In this document: one piece after another, positions 8,028 through 16,604 of the stretch | How positions within the stretch are numbered: position 1 is the first letter of the stretch | Layout of the letters: every line of letters begins with the position of its first letter | NCBI GenBank assembly: GCA_007134805.1 | Contig: SLKB01000281.1 | Coordinates: 1 to 18,084, forward strand | Source: Paracoccaceae bacterium | GTDB taxonomy: Bacteria; Pseudomonadota; Alphaproteobacteria; Rhodobacterales; Rhodobacteraceae | Direction of reading: 5' to 3' | DNA: 18,084 nucleotides | The notes under the pieces: model-generated | What the model saw: only the letters and a program-made list of their open reading frames with translations | Databases searched by the model: none | What the model was told of the DNA's origin: nothing | Position numbers and translations under genes: made by a program

Positions 8028-8782
8028 TGACGATCGGGTGGCGGCTGGCGCAGATCTTTCGCCATCCCATCAAGGCGCATGGCCGCGAGGCGCTCGGCCA
8101 TGTCACGTTGACGCAAGGCCGCTGCCTGCCCTTCGACCGCCATTGGGCGGTCGCGCATGAGGCCGCGGCACTGATGCCCGGCTGGAATCCGTGCATGAAT
8201 TTCATCCGCGGGGCCAAGACACCAAGCCTTCAGGCGATCAACGCGCAATTCGATGCGGCGCGCCACCAGATCACCCTGACCCATCCGGATCGCGAGCCTG
8301 TGACATTCGATCCGGACACACCCGAAGGTCGGGCGGAGTTCCTCGCTTGGGTCGCACCGCTGATGGAGGGCGAGAGGGCGCAGCCTGCGCGTCTGGTCAG
8401 TGCCGGACGCGGCATGACCGATACAGAGTTCGAATCGGTCTCGCTTCTCAACCTCGCATCCAACCGCGCGCTTGGCCAACGGCTGGGCCTCGATCTGGGG
8501 CTTGACCGCTGGCGGGGGAATATCTGGATCGAAGGGCTCGCCCCCTGGGAAGAGTTCGACCTGCTCGGGCACGAGATCTGCATTGGCGGGGCAACCCTGA
8601 AGATCTGCGAACGGATCGAACGCTGCCGCGCAACCATGGTCGATTGCACGACCGGCCGGATCGACGTTAACACGCTCGATGCGCTGGAAGAGGCGTATGG
8701 CCATACCGAATTCGGCGTCTATGCCATCGTCACGCAGGGCGGCGAGATCGCGCGTGGCGACCACGTCGAGATCGTCGCATGA
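8027..8782 (+). CDS. MOSC domain-containing protein
   Basis: This 251-residue protein has an MOSC_N-like beta-barrel start (FRHPIKAHGREALGHVTLTQGRCLPFDRHWAV). The C-terminal MOSC domain carries ERIERCRATMVDCTTGRID, in which Cys200 corresponds to the conserved MOSC cysteine that can ligate molybdenum cofactor. Related proteins include YcbX, YiiM and mARC, which reduce N-hydroxylated compounds or handle cofactor sulfur. The actual substrate cannot be read from the sequence. Its ATG overlaps the yidC stop by one base and its stop overlaps the engB start by four, so it is embedded in the translation-coupled run. No transmembrane segment is visible. Confidence 0.9.
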   Translation: MTIGWRLAQIFRHPIKAHGREALGHVTLTQGRCLPFDRHWAVAHEAAALMPGWNPCMNFIRGAKTPSLQAINAQFDAARHQITLTHPDREPVTFDPDTPEGRAEFLAWVAPLMEGERAQPARLVSAGRGMTDTEFESVSLLNLASNRALGQRLGLDLGLDRWRGNIWIEGLAPWEEFDLLGHEICIGGATLKICERIERCRATMVDCTTGRIDVNTLDALEEAYGHTEFGVYAIVTQGGEIARGDHVEIVA

Positions 8783-9438
8783 GTTCCCTGCCCTTCCCCC
8801 TTGCACCACCCCTCGATGATGCCTCGATAGAGGCCGGGCGCAAGCTGCTGACCGGGGATGTCGAGTTTCTGAAAGGCGTCGTAACCATGGACGGGTTGCC
8901 CCCGGCCGACCGGGTCGAAGTCTGTTTTGCGGGTCGATCGAATGTTGGCAAATCCAGCCTGATCAACGCATTGACCGGGCGCAAGGCGATCGCGCGCACC
9001 TCGAACACCCCCGGCCGCACGCAAGAGATCAATTACTTCACTGCAGGCGAGACGCTGTATCTGGTGGATCTGCCGGGTTATGGATTTGCGAAAGCCCCGG
9101 TGGCCGTGGTCGAAGGCTGGCAAAACCTGCTGAAGACCTATCTCTCGGGTCGCGTCACCTTGCGCCGCGCCTTCGTGCTGGTCGACATGCGCCACGGGGT
9201 GAAGGATGTGGACCATCAGATCATGGCCCTGCTCGACCGAGCGGCCGTAACCTTCCAGGTGGTTCTCACGAAAGCCGACAAGATTGGCGCCGCCGGACGG
9301 CAGAAAACACTCGATCAGGTGCGTCAGGCGCTGAACACGCACCCAGCCGCGTTCCCCGAACTTCTCGTCACTTCATCGGAAAGCGGCGCCGGCATCGCGG
9401 ATCTGCGGGGCATTATCGCAGGACTGACCCGAAAATGA
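8779..9438 (+). CDS. yihA: Ribosome biogenesis GTP-binding protein EngB (YihA/YsxC)
   Basis: This 219-residue TRAFAC-class GTPase acts in late large-subunit assembly. All the G motifs are visible: G1 GRSNVGKSS (52-60), G2 in NTPGRTQE (about 76-83), G3 DLPGYG (97-102), G4 TKAD (164-167) and G5 around TSSESGAG near the C-terminus. The family start, with [19 protein letters not shown], is intact. The ATG overlaps the MOSC gene stop (ATGA), and its own stop overlaps the argB start in the same way. Confidence 0.97.
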   Translation: MSSLPFPLAPPLDDASIEAGRKLLTGDVEFLKGVVTMDGLPPADRVEVCFAGRSNVGKSSLINALTGRKAIARTSNTPGRTQEINYFTAGETLYLVDLPGYGFAKAPVAVVEGWQNLLKTYLSGRVTLRRAFVLVDMRHGVKDVDHQIMALLDRAAVTFQVVLTKADKIGAAGRQKTLDQVRQALNTHPAAFPELLVTSSESGAGIADLRGIIAGLTRK

Positions 9439-10313
9439 AGAGACAGGCCCCAATGACGCAGGACTGGTTTGCCACCGCCCGGACCCTGTCCGAGGCGCTT
9501 CCTTATCTGCAGCGCTATGCCGGAGCGATTGTCGTCATTAAGTTTGGCGGACATGCGATGGGGGACGCAGCCGAGATGGCCTCTTTCGCACGCGATGTCG
9601 TGCTGATGCGGCAAGTGGGCGTCAATCCGGTGATTGTCCATGGCGGCGGCCCGATGATCAACCATTTGCTTGCGCGGCTCAACATCACCTCTGATTTCGT
9701 GCGCGGCAAACGCGTGACCGATGCCGCCACGATGGAAGTGGTCGAGATGGTGCTCTCCGGCGGGGTCAACAAGGGCATCGTTCAGGCGATTCAGGCCGAA
9801 GGGGGGCGCGCCGTGGGGCTTTCGGGCAAGGATGGCGGCATGGTCATCTGTACACCCGATGACCCGGATCTCGGCCTTGTCGGCCGCCCGGACGTGGTCG
9901 ATCCGGCGCTGCTGCATCACCTGTTCACGGGTGGGTTCATTCCGGTAATTGCGCCCTTGGGGATGGGGCGTGCAGGAGAGACTTACAATATCAACGGCGA
10001 CACCTTTGCCGGTGCAATCGCCGCGGCGCTGCGCGCCGATCGGCTTTTGCTGCTCACCGATGTAGCCGGCGTGAAGGATGACAGCGGTGCTGTCGTCACC
10101 CAGCTGACACCCGATACCGTGCGCAAATTGACCGATGATGGCGTGATTGCGGGCGGCATGATCCCCAAGACGGAAACTGCGCTCGCCGCGATCGAAGGCG
10201 GGGTGCGCGCTGTGGTGATCCTCGATGGGCGCGCGCCAAATGCCTGCCTGCTGGAGTTGTTCACGGATCATGGCGCCGGCAGCATCATTCGCGATGCGCC
10301 CCCGCAGAGCTGA
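9435..10313 (+). CDS. argB: Acetylglutamate kinase
   Basis: This 292-residue enzyme performs the second step of arginine synthesis, phosphorylating N-acetyl-L-glutamate. Motifs are IKFGGHAM for phosphate binding, VIVHGGGP for substrate, NINGDTFAG for nucleotide and AGGMIPKTE near the end. An N-terminal helix of about 25 residues ([19 protein letters not shown]) precedes the core. This extension is characteristic of hexameric, arginine-feedback-inhibited kinases, so I infer allosteric control by arginine. The ATG at 9435 overlaps the engB stop; an alternative ATG at 9453 starts [10 protein letters not shown] and is equally plausible. No other arginine genes are adjacent. Confidence 0.97.
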   Translation: MKRQAPMTQDWFATARTLSEALPYLQRYAGAIVVIKFGGHAMGDAAEMASFARDVVLMRQVGVNPVIVHGGGPMINHLLARLNITSDFVRGKRVTDAATMEVVEMVLSGGVNKGIVQAIQAEGGRAVGLSGKDGGMVICTPDDPDLGLVGRPDVVDPALLHHLFTGGFIPVIAPLGMGRAGETYNINGDTFAGAIAAALRADRLLLLTDVAGVKDDSGAVVTQLTPDTVRKLTDDGVIAGGMIPKTETALAAIEGGVRAVVILDGRAPNACLLELFTDHGAGSIIRDAPPQS

Positions 10314-10323
10314 GTATGTCGAG

Positions 10324-10450
10324 CCGCGCGCTGATCAGGTCAGATCCGCAAACCGACGCTGCGACCGGGATGCACGGCAACCTGCGTCGCAGTTCAACCC
10401 GGCTCCGCATGGAACCCCACGCGCCCCCTGACATGCCTGATCAGCCGCGG
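10324..10450. repeat. Inverted-repeat pair in the argB/SixA spacer
   Basis: CCGCGCGCTGATCAGG (10324-10339) is the inverted copy of CCTGATCAGCCGCGG (10436-10450) with a single extra base. Each arm contains the palindrome CTGATCAG. About 96 bases separate the arms, and partial similarity (TATNTCGA) continues just outside both. No gene is visible between the arms. It could be a small repeat element, a regulator-binding pair or a long-range stem. Confidence 0.5.
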
Positions 10451-10476
10451 CCCTTCGAAATAAGGCCCTTTCATCC

Positions 10477-10983
10477 ATGACCCTGCGCCTGATCCTCACG
10501 CGTCACGCGAAATCCGAATGGAACAACCCCTTCGACAGTGACCACCAGCGCCCCCTGAACGCCCGGGGCAGACGCTCCGCCCCCCTGATCGGGCGCTGGC
10601 TGGCCGCGCAGGGCTTCCTCCCGCAAGAGGCGCTCGTCTCGGACGCGGCGAGAACCCGCGAGACCTGGACACTCCTGAGCGCCGAGCTTCCCGACGCGCC
10701 CGCGCCGAAATTCGACGCAATCCTCTATCACGCCCCGCCAGCGACGATGCGCGCCGTCCTTCGCGCCGCGCGCCAGCCTTGCGTGATCATGATCGGGCAC
10801 AATCCGGGCATCGCCGGGTTTGCGGCGTCTTTGGTCCGCGCGCAACCGGATCATCCGAAATTCGGGCGCTACCCCACCTGCGGGACCCTGATCGCCGATT
10901 TCGACATCCCCGACTGGTCACAGCTCGACTGGCAGCAGGGGACGCTGCGGGACTTCATCACACCGCGTGAACTTGAGGGCTGA
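10477..10983 (+). CDS. SixA-type histidine phosphatase
   Basis: This 168-residue histidine phosphatase superfamily protein is close to SixA, which dephosphorylates phosphohistidine. The catalytic motif is TRHAKSEW (Arg9, His10; RHA rather than RHG, as in SixA). SDAARTRET lies at about 55-63, and GHNPGIAGFA contains the second catalytic His108. The length matches small single-domain members. A protein phosphohistidine substrate, for example on a phosphorelay or phosphotransferase component, is inferred. The gene follows argB after a 163-base spacer with an inverted repeat, so it may have its own promoter. It converges on the ATP12 gene with a 33-base gap. Confidence 0.9.
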   Translation: MTLRLILTRHAKSEWNNPFDSDHQRPLNARGRRSAPLIGRWLAAQGFLPQEALVSDAARTRETWTLLSAELPDAPAPKFDAILYHAPPATMRAVLRAARQPCVIMIGHNPGIAGFAASLVRAQPDHPKFGRYPTCGTLIADFDIPDWSQLDWQQGTLRDFITPRELEG

Positions 10984-11016
10984 GCATCCTGTGCGAAAGC
11001 CCCCGGGACGCCTTTC

Positions 11017-11736
11017 TCAGCCGGGCGCGCGCTGCAAGGCGAAATAGAAGCGGGCGGCCAGCATGAAGGTTTCGCGGCGCCCCTCGGTGATGCTCGCTTC
11101 GGTATCATCGGGGCCCCATTGCTCGATCTGCCAGTCCTCGTCGACGCGCGAGGCGCGCCAGAGCGCCTCGGGGCTTGCGAAGCGGTCGATCAACGCAAGC
11201 CCGATGATCAACGACCCGGACATGGCAACGAGATCGTGGCAGGCCGTCAATTCAAAGGCGCTGAGCCGCAAGACATCCGCTCTCATCTGATCGAGCAGCA
11301 GCGGTGGCTGCGGCGCATGGACCACGCCGTGGCAAAGCTGCGGCCGGATCCCGTAGCGGTGATGCGCCCAATCGATCAGCGGATCCCAGGTCAGAGCCTC
11401 GCGTGCCAGCAACCCCTCCGGGCCTTGGGCGCGATAACACAGCAGGTCGGCGTCGCCATAATCGCTGATCATGGCAGCGACCTCGGCATGCTGGCCGCGC
11501 ACCTTGTCGATCGCGGCATTGGCGCTGCGGGTCGCGGGCATCGTCACGGGCTCGAGCAGCTCTTTCTGCGCGCGCCATTCCTCGGCGATCAACTCGGCGA
11601 GAGCCCTTGTCGGGACGATGAATTCAGCCTTGGCGGGGGTCCGCAGCGGCCGGCCATCCAGAGTGACCGTGTAGCCTGGCTCGATGGCTTCCACGCTGAC
11701 GCTTGTCCAGAACCGCTTGCGCATCCAGCCACTCAT
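11017..11736 (-). CDS. ATP12 family F1-ATPase assembly chaperone
   Basis: This 239-residue homologue of mitochondrial Atp12p binds the F1 alpha subunit before assembly. Family features are the N-terminal RKRFWTSVSVEAIEPGYTVTLDGRPLRTPAKAEF, the central EWRAQ and ATRSANAAIDKV segments, CYRAQGPEGLLAREALTWDPLIDW, and the C-terminal DEDWQIEQWGPDDTEA. The ATG at 11736 overlaps the HAD stop (ATGA) and has GGAGGG about 9 bases upstream. The frame is open a further 34 codons upstream but that extension reads as antisense to the HAD gene. It is last in the rluC-HAD-ATP12 run. Confidence 0.94.
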   Translation of the reverse strand: MSGWMRKRFWTSVSVEAIEPGYTVTLDGRPLRTPAKAEFIVPTRALAELIAEEWRAQKELLEPVTMPATRSANAAIDKVRGQHAEVAAMISDYGDADLLCYRAQGPEGLLAREALTWDPLIDWAHHRYGIRPQLCHGVVHAPQPPLLLDQMRADVLRLSAFELTACHDLVAMSGSLIIGLALIDRFASPEALWRASRVDEDWQIEQWGPDDTEASITEGRRETFMLAARFYFALQRAPG

Positions 11737-12401
11737 TCGCGCGGGCCCTCCCAATGCCGGACGAGCACTGCCGGGAGCCTCTCGAAGCGGTGGATGAGCT
11801 GCACCTGCCCCAGGCGCTCGGGCGGGTGATACCCCCATGTGACCCCCAGGGCATGGACGCCTGCCGCGCGGGCCATCTGCATGTCGAATTCGGTATCGCC
11901 CACCATGACCGCGCGCTCGGGCGCGACTCCGGTTTCCTCACAGCAGGCTGCGAGCATGGACGGGTGCGGCTTGGACGGGTGATCATCCGCCACCTGCACT
12001 GTCACGAAGCGCGGCCGCCAGCCATGCGCATCCATGAGATGCTCAAGGCCGCGGCGCGACTTGCCCGTAGCGATCCCGAGCACGACGCCGGGCATTGCGG
12101 CGAGTGCATCAAGCGCGTTCGTTGCCCCCGGGTAAAGCGGCGAGAGGCTCGAGACCCGCTGTGCGGTGAAGGCCTCCTTGTAGGCCGCAACGATCCGCGC
12201 CTGATCGCGCGGAGCAAGCTCGGGCGCAAGCCGCCCCACGGCGACCGGCAAGGACAGCCCGACGATGCCCAGCACTGTTGCGCGCGGCGGGACAGGCAGC
12301 GAGAGGGCACCAAATGCCTCGGCCATGGCCGCAAGGATATGGGCCTGGCTGTCGACTAGGGTGCCGTCGACATCGAAGATCACGAGCCGATCAGCCGTCA
12401 T
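11733..12401 (-). CDS. HAD-IA family phosphatase (phosphoglycolate phosphatase-like)
   Basis: This 222-residue haloacid dehalogenase superfamily hydrolase has motif I FDVDGTLVDS (nucleophile Asp10, acid Asp12), motif II IATGKS, the Lys of HPSKPHP, and motif IV MVGDTEFDMQMA. A helical cap is inserted after motif I. This layout fits Gph-like phosphatases; the exact substrate is not determined by the sequence. The ATG at 12401 overlaps the rluC stop by four bases, and its stop overlaps the ATP12 start likewise, so translation is probably coupled along the run. The 63-codon upstream extension is rejected because it lies inside rluC. Confidence 0.93.
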   Translation of the reverse strand: MTADRLVIFDVDGTLVDSQAHILAAMAEAFGALSLPVPPRATVLGIVGLSLPVAVGRLAPELAPRDQARIVAAYKEAFTAQRVSSLSPLYPGATNALDALAAMPGVVLGIATGKSRRGLEHLMDAHGWRPRFVTVQVADDHPSKPHPSMLAACCEETGVAPERAVMVGDTEFDMQMARAAGVHALGVTWGYHPPERLGQVQLIHRFERLPAVLVRHWEGPRE

Positions 12402-13435
12402 GGACCCTCGAACTGGGTGTCGGGGGCATCGGCTTCGGACCAGCCGAAAAACGTCCAGCTTTGTGCCATATGCGCGGGCAGTGGCGCGGTGAGCGACAGG
12501 CGCGCCTCGGTCACCGGATGCGTCAGCACAAGGCTGCGCGCGTGCAGATGCAGCTTGCGGCTGACCGCGCCGCCGATCCCGGCGCCCCAACCATCGCCCG
12601 GGTTGTCCTGACCCGAGCCGCCATATTTCCCGTCACCAATGATCGGGTGGCCCAGCTCTGCCATATGCGCCCGCAACTGATGCGTGCGACCCGTGACGGG
12701 CGAGAGCGCCACCCAGGCCGCGCGGCCGCCGAGACGTTCGATCACCACATAATCGGTCGTGGCACGTTTCGCGCCGTCTGTGTGGTCCACCTCGTCGGGG
12801 TGCAGGCAGCGCATCTTCTCGCCGCCGCGCGCGCCCCCCGCCTTGACCAGACCGAAGCGGATCGTACCTTTGGCAGGCACAGGCACGCCCGCAACGAGCG
12901 CCCAGTAGACCTTGCGGGCCGCGCGCTGGCGGAACGCTTCGGCCAGCCGGCGCGCCACGCGCGGCGTGCGCGCCAGGACCATGACGCCGGACGTATCCTT
13001 GTCCAGACGATGCACCAGCACGGGCCGCTCCTTGTAGCCGAACATAAGCGCCTCGGTGAGCCCGTCCACATGGCGCCCGCGCTGACCACTCCCGCCCTGG
13101 CTGGGCAAGCCCGGCGGCTTGTTGAGGGCAATGATGTGCTGATCCTTCCAGATCACTGCCGCCTGGATCATCGCGGCATCATCATCCGTGACGCTGAGCC
13201 TAGGAGCGGTTGCAGGCGGTGCAGTCGCATCCGGCAAGGGCGGGATCCGCACATTCTGCCCCGGAGCGACACGGGACGAGGCCTTGACGCGCCCTCCATC
13301 CACGCGGATTTCACCCTTGCGGCAGGCTTTCTCAATCAGCCCCTGCGTGATCTGGGGAAATTGGCGCTTGAGCCAGCGATCAAGCCGCTGCTCGCCCTCT
13401 TCTTCACCCACGATCCGGGTCTGCACCGTGCTCAT
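12398..13435 (-). CDS. rluC: 23S rRNA pseudouridine synthase, RluC/RluA family
   Basis: This 345-residue protein has an N-terminal S4 RNA-binding domain (about 16-65, QRLDRWLKRQFPQI) and a pseudouridine synthase domain with HRLDKDTSGVMVLAR, containing the catalytic Asp145. The conserved LNKPPGLPSQGG and GRTHQLRAHMAELGHPI motifs are present. RluC modifies three uridines in 23S rRNA in E. coli; the assignment to RluC rather than RluD is by overall form and is less certain. AAGGAG lies 6 bases before the ATG. It follows rarA after 48 bases, and its stop overlaps the HAD start. Confidence 0.93.
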   Translation of the reverse strand: MSTVQTRIVGEEEGEQRLDRWLKRQFPQITQGLIEKACRKGEIRVDGGRVKASSRVAPGQNVRIPPLPDATAPPATAPRLSVTDDDAAMIQAAVIWKDQHIIALNKPPGLPSQGGSGQRGRHVDGLTEALMFGYKERPVLVHRLDKDTSGVMVLARTPRVARRLAEAFRQRAARKVYWALVAGVPVPAKGTIRFGLVKAGGARGGEKMRCLHPDEVDHTDGAKRATTDYVVIERLGGRAAWVALSPVTGRTHQLRAHMAELGHPIIGDGKYGGSGQDNPGDGWGAGIGGAVSRKLHLHARSLVLTHPVTEARLSLTAPLPAHMAQSWTFFGWSEADAPDTQFEGP

Positions 13436-13483
13436 TGCCTGCTCCTTCTGACGCGTCTCTCTTTCCCCGCCCGGCCCTGCTTG

Positions 13484-14806
13484 TCAACCGGCCGAACACT
13501 GCGCGCGCAGCTTTGCAAAATAGGCCAGCCGCTTGCCAAGCTCGCGCTCGAAGCCACGCTCAGGCGGCTGGTAGAGCACCGGGCGAGTCATGCCATCGGG
13601 AAAATAGTTTTGGCCGGAAAAGCCGTCCTTCGTGTCATGGTCATAGGCATAGCCCGCGCCATAGCCCTCATCCTTCATGAGCTTCGTGGGCGCGTTGAGG
13701 ATATGTTTCGGCGGTGGTTGCGAGCCGGTCTCCCTGGCGAGCCGCAAGGCCGACTTCCAGGCGACATAGCCTGCATTCGATTTCGGGGCCAAGGCCAGGT
13801 AGATGACAGCCTGCGCCAGCGCAAGATCGCCTTCGGGGCTGCCGAGCCGTTCATAGATCTGCCAGGCTTCAAGACAGATCGCCTGGGCTTGCGGCTCTGC
13901 AAGGCCGATATCCTCGATCGCCATCCGCGTGAGCCTTCGGGCAAGGTAGCGCGGATCCTCGCCGCCCTCGAACATGCGGGCGAGCCAGTACAGGGCCGCA
14001 TCGGGATCAGAGCCGCGCACGGATTTGTGCAGCGCAGAGATCAGATTGTAATGCGCATCGCCTGATTTGTCGTATTGCGCGGCCCGCCGCATCAGCCGGC
14101 TGCCGAGCGACTCGGTGTCGAGCTTTTCCGGCACCGCCCAGCCCATCACCTGCTCAATCAGGTTGAGAAGCGCGCGCCCATCGCCATCCGCCATCTCAAG
14201 CAGGGCTTCGCGCGCAGGGCCCGTCAACGGCAGGGGTTGCGCGAGTTCCTGCTCGGCGCGCTGCGCGAGGAGTTCGAGATCGGCAAGGGTCAGCCGGTCA
14301 AGCACGATCACTTGCGCACGGCTCAGCAAGGCGGCGTTGAGCTCGAAGGAGGGGTTCTCAGTCGTCGCGCCCACCAGCACGATCGTACCATCCTCCATAT
14401 GCGGAAGGAAACTGTCCTGCTGGGACTTGTTGAAGCGATGGATCTCGTCAACGAAAAGAAGCGTGCCCTGCCCGTTGCCGTGGCGCAGCTTCGCCTGCTC
14501 AAAGACCTTGCGCAGCTCCGGCACGCCCGAGAAGATGGCGCTGATCTGCACGAAGCGCATTGCCGTCTGATCGGCCAGAAGCCGCGCGATCGTCGTCTTT
14601 CCCGTGCCCGGCGGCCCCCATAGGATCAGCGAGGCGAGCTTGCCGGCATTGAGCATCGCACCGAGTGGCCCCTCTGGCCCCAGCGCCTTGTTCTGGCCGA
14701 TCACATCCTCCAGCCGCGCAGGCCGCAACCTGTCGGCCAGCGGGCGGGAAGCGCTCGGCTCTGGCACGTCGCGCCCCGACGCGCTGTGGTCGAAAAGATC
14801 AGCCAT
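13484..14806 (-). CDS. rarA: Replication-associated recombination protein A (RarA/MgsA)
   Basis: This 440-residue clamp-loader-like AAA+ ATPase works at stalled replication forks and is related to eukaryotic WRNIP1. Walker A is GPPGTGKTT (64-72) and Walker B LLFVDEIHRFNKSQQD (from 116). Sensor 1 lies around TTEN (148-151), and an Arg-finger candidate SR at 162-163. The C-terminal tetramerisation region includes SVRGSDPDAALYWLARM and YFPDGM. I chose the ATG at 14806 (MADLFDHS). An ATG at 14917 would add 37 residues that cross the rplQ terminator, so it is rejected. No strong ribosome binding site is visible. Confidence 0.96.
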   Translation of the reverse strand: MADLFDHSASGRDVPEPSASRPLADRLRPARLEDVIGQNKALGPEGPLGAMLNAGKLASLILWGPPGTGKTTIARLLADQTAMRFVQISAIFSGVPELRKVFEQAKLRHGNGQGTLLFVDEIHRFNKSQQDSFLPHMEDGTIVLVGATTENPSFELNAALLSRAQVIVLDRLTLADLELLAQRAEQELAQPLPLTGPAREALLEMADGDGRALLNLIEQVMGWAVPEKLDTESLGSRLMRRAAQYDKSGDAHYNLISALHKSVRGSDPDAALYWLARMFEGGEDPRYLARRLTRMAIEDIGLAEPQAQAICLEAWQIYERLGSPEGDLALAQAVIYLALAPKSNAGYVAWKSALRLARETGSQPPPKHILNAPTKLMKDEGYGAGYAYDHDTKDGFSGQNYFPDGMTRPVLYQPPERGFERELGKRLAYFAKLRAQCSAG

Positions 14807-14873
14807 GGGTGCACATGTATCCGTGTTCCGTCGACCTTTAAAGTGCACAGGAGTGCCAGACCGTGTCACCATG

Positions 14874-14899
14874 AAAAAAGCCCGCGCAGGGCGGGCTTT
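14874..14899 (-). terminator. Rho-independent terminator after rplQ
   Basis: On the - strand, AAAGCCCGC pairs perfectly with GCGGGCTTT over a 5-base loop (arms at + strand 14877-14885 and 14891-14899). The hairpin is followed by six Ts. It starts 30 bases after the rplQ stop and should end the secY/ribosomal alpha-operon transcript before rarA. Confidence 0.92.
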
Positions 14900-14928
14900 C
14901 GAAAACTGCACTGTCAAGCAAGGGAAGG

Positions 14929-15351
14929 TTACTGTGCGGCAGTGCTTTCTTCCGCGTCCAGACGCTCCAGATCGGCCTTGCCCTTGGCCGCGACATCGCG
15001 CTCGACGAACTCGATAATCGCCATCGGCGCCATATCCCCATAGCGGAACCCGGCCCTCAGCACGCGCACATAGCCACCCTGCCGCTCCTTGTAGCGCGGC
15101 CCCAGCACCTCGAACAGCTTTGCGACATGCATGTCCTGTTTGAGTTGCGCGGCCGCCTGACGGCGCGCATGCAGATCACCCCGCTTGGCAAGCGTGATCA
15201 GTTTCTCGATGATCGGGCGAAGTTCCTTGGCTTTCGGCAAGGTGGTCTTGATCTGCTCATGTTCGATGAGCGAGCCCGCCATGTTTGCAAAGAGCGCCTT
15301 GCGGTGCTCATGGGTGCGGTTCAGGCGGCGGTATCCTCTGGCGTGACGCAT
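14929..15351 (-). CDS. rplQ: 50S ribosomal protein L17
   Basis: This 140-residue protein opens [20 protein letters not shown] and contains [20 protein letters not shown], both diagnostic of bacterial L17. The C-terminal extension of about 20 residues beyond VERD, rich in Lys, Glu and Ala, is common in alphaproteobacteria. AAGGAG lies about 7 bases before the ATG. It is last in the operon after rpoA, separated by a 120-base spacer with a hairpin, and is followed by a strong terminator. Confidence 0.99.
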   Translation of the reverse strand: MRHARGYRRLNRTHEHRKALFANMAGSLIEHEQIKTTLPKAKELRPIIEKLITLAKRGDLHARRQAAAQLKQDMHVAKLFEVLGPRYKERQGGYVRVLRAGFRYGDMAPMAIIEFVERDVAAKGKADLERLDAEESTAAQ

Positions 15352-15442
15352 GTGAGTACTCCTTGGAACGTCATTTTGCTTTGTCTGGCGAGGGCTGCGT
15401 GACCCTTGCTCTCCTTGGGGCTGAACTTGCCCGGATCGTCGC

Positions 15443-15464
15443 GGGGCGCGATGTCACGCGCCCC
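15443..15464 (-). repeat. Perfect 8-bp stem-loop in the rpoA-rplQ spacer
   Basis: GGGGCGCG (15443-15450) pairs with CGCGCCCC (15457-15464) across a 6-base loop, only 7 bases beyond the rpoA stop on the coding strand. No T-run follows, so termination is unlikely. A role as a processing or stability element between rpoA and rplQ is inferred. Confidence 0.45.
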
Positions 15465-15471
15465 TGCCTGT

Positions 15472-16488
15472 TCAGAACTGGTCCTCGAAGCGCTTGGCCA
15501 GTTCATCGATATTCTCCGGCGGCCATTCCTCGACATCCATGCCGAGATGCAGCCCCATGCCCGAGAGCACTTCCTTGATCTCATTGAGGGATTTGCGCCC
15601 GAAATTCGGGGTGCGCAGCATCTCCGCCTCGGTCTTCTGGATCAGATCGCCGATATAGACGATGTTGTCGTTCTTGAGGCAGTTCGCCGAGCGCACCGAG
15701 AGCTCCAACTCGTCAACCTTCTTGAGAAGCAAGGGGTTGAATTCCAGCCCGTCATCATCGTCGCGCGCGCCCGCAGCTTCCGGTTCGTCGAAATTAACGA
15801 AGATCTGCAACTGGTCCTGCAGGATCCGCGCGGCATAGGCAACCGCGTCATCCGGGGTGACAGACCCGTCGGTTTCGATCTTCATGGTGAGCTTGTCGTA
15901 ATCGAGCACTTGCCCTTCACGCGTTGGCTGTACTTCATAGCTGACCCGCTTGACCGGCGAGAAGATCGCATCGATCGGGATCAGACCGATCGGAGCGTCC
16001 TCGGGGCGGTTCTTGTCAGCGGCAACATAGCCTTTGCCCGTGTTGACGGTCAGTTCCATGTAGACCGATGCCCCATCATCGAGATGGCAGATCACCTGAT
16101 CGCGGTTCAGCACCTCGATCCCGCCCGAGACATCGATATCGCCCGCGGTCACGACGCCTGGCCCCTGCGCCGAAATCGACACGCGCTTCGGGCCCTCGAC
16201 ATCCATCCGCAACGCGACGGTCTTGAGGTTGAGCACGATGTCGGTCACGTCCTCGCGAACGCCCGGCACGGACGAGAACTCGTGCAGCACATTGTCAATC
16301 TGCACGGACGTGATCGCGGCCCCCTGGAGCGAGGACATCAGCACGCGGCGCAACGCATTGCCCAACGTAAGCCCGAAGCCGCGCTCCAGCGGTTCGGCCA
16401 CAACTGTCGCGCGCCGCGTCGCATCGGCGCCGGGCTTCACCTCCAGTGCTGCCGGTTTGATCAATTCCTGCCAATTCTTATGGATCAT
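15472..16488 (-). CDS. rpoA: DNA-directed RNA polymerase subunit alpha
   Basis: This 338-residue subunit nucleates polymerase assembly and contacts UP elements and activators. The N-terminal domain (about 1-235) contains [20 protein letters not shown]. An acidic linker ([12 protein letters not shown]) leads to the C-terminal domain, [18 protein letters not shown], where Arg266 matches the DNA-contacting Arg265 of E. coli. I chose ATG 16488 ([12 protein letters not shown]) because GGAGG lies 8 bases upstream; an upstream ATG at 16527 is rejected. A 9-bp hairpin lies just before the ribosome binding site. Confidence 0.99.
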   Translation of the reverse strand: MIHKNWQELIKPAALEVKPGADATRRATVVAEPLERGFGLTLGNALRRVLMSSLQGAAITSVQIDNVLHEFSSVPGVREDVTDIVLNLKTVALRMDVEGPKRVSISAQGPGVVTAGDIDVSGGIEVLNRDQVICHLDDGASVYMELTVNTGKGYVAADKNRPEDAPIGLIPIDAIFSPVKRVSYEVQPTREGQVLDYDKLTMKIETDGSVTPDDAVAYAARILQDQLQIFVNFDEPEAAGARDDDDGLEFNPLLLKKVDELELSVRSANCLKNDNIVYIGDLIQKTEAEMLRTPNFGRKSLNEIKEVLSGMGLHLGMDVEEWPPENIDELAKRFEDQF

Positions 16489-16507
16489 GAATGTCGCCTC
16501 CATACTT

Positions 16508-16536
16508 GTTGCTGCGCCATGTCCCAACGCAGCAAC
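16508..16536 (-). repeat. Perfect 9-bp stem-loop in the rpoA leader
   Basis: GTTGCTGCG (16508-16516) and CGCAGCAAC (16528-16536) form a perfect 9-bp stem with an 11-base loop. On the coding strand it ends 19 bases before the rpoA ATG, immediately upstream of GGAGG. A second, imperfect stem (GACCGG at 16557-16562 with CCGGTC at 16585-16590) lies further upstream in the same 116-base rpsK-rpoA spacer. Translational or processing control is possible but inferred. Confidence 0.55.
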
Positions 16537-16604
16537 GCCCGAGGATCAAGTGACAAGACCGGCCCGCGCCTGTCTTCGCGCCGCCCGGTCTAAATTGGAA
16601 TGCC

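Noticed and set aside
12278..14065. 595-codon open frame on the + strand
   Set aside because: It is fully antisense to rluC and rarA, which carry complete family motifs. Long antisense frames are expected in GC-rich DNA, and the translation is rich in Arg, His and Ala without recognisable domains.
14807..14917. Longer rarA start
   Set aside because: The extension would be encoded across the rplQ terminator hairpin; MADLFD at 14806 fits the family start.
15406..16593. 395-codon open frame on the + strand
   Set aside because: It is antisense to rpoA, an unmistakable gene, and shows no motif or ribosome binding site of its own.
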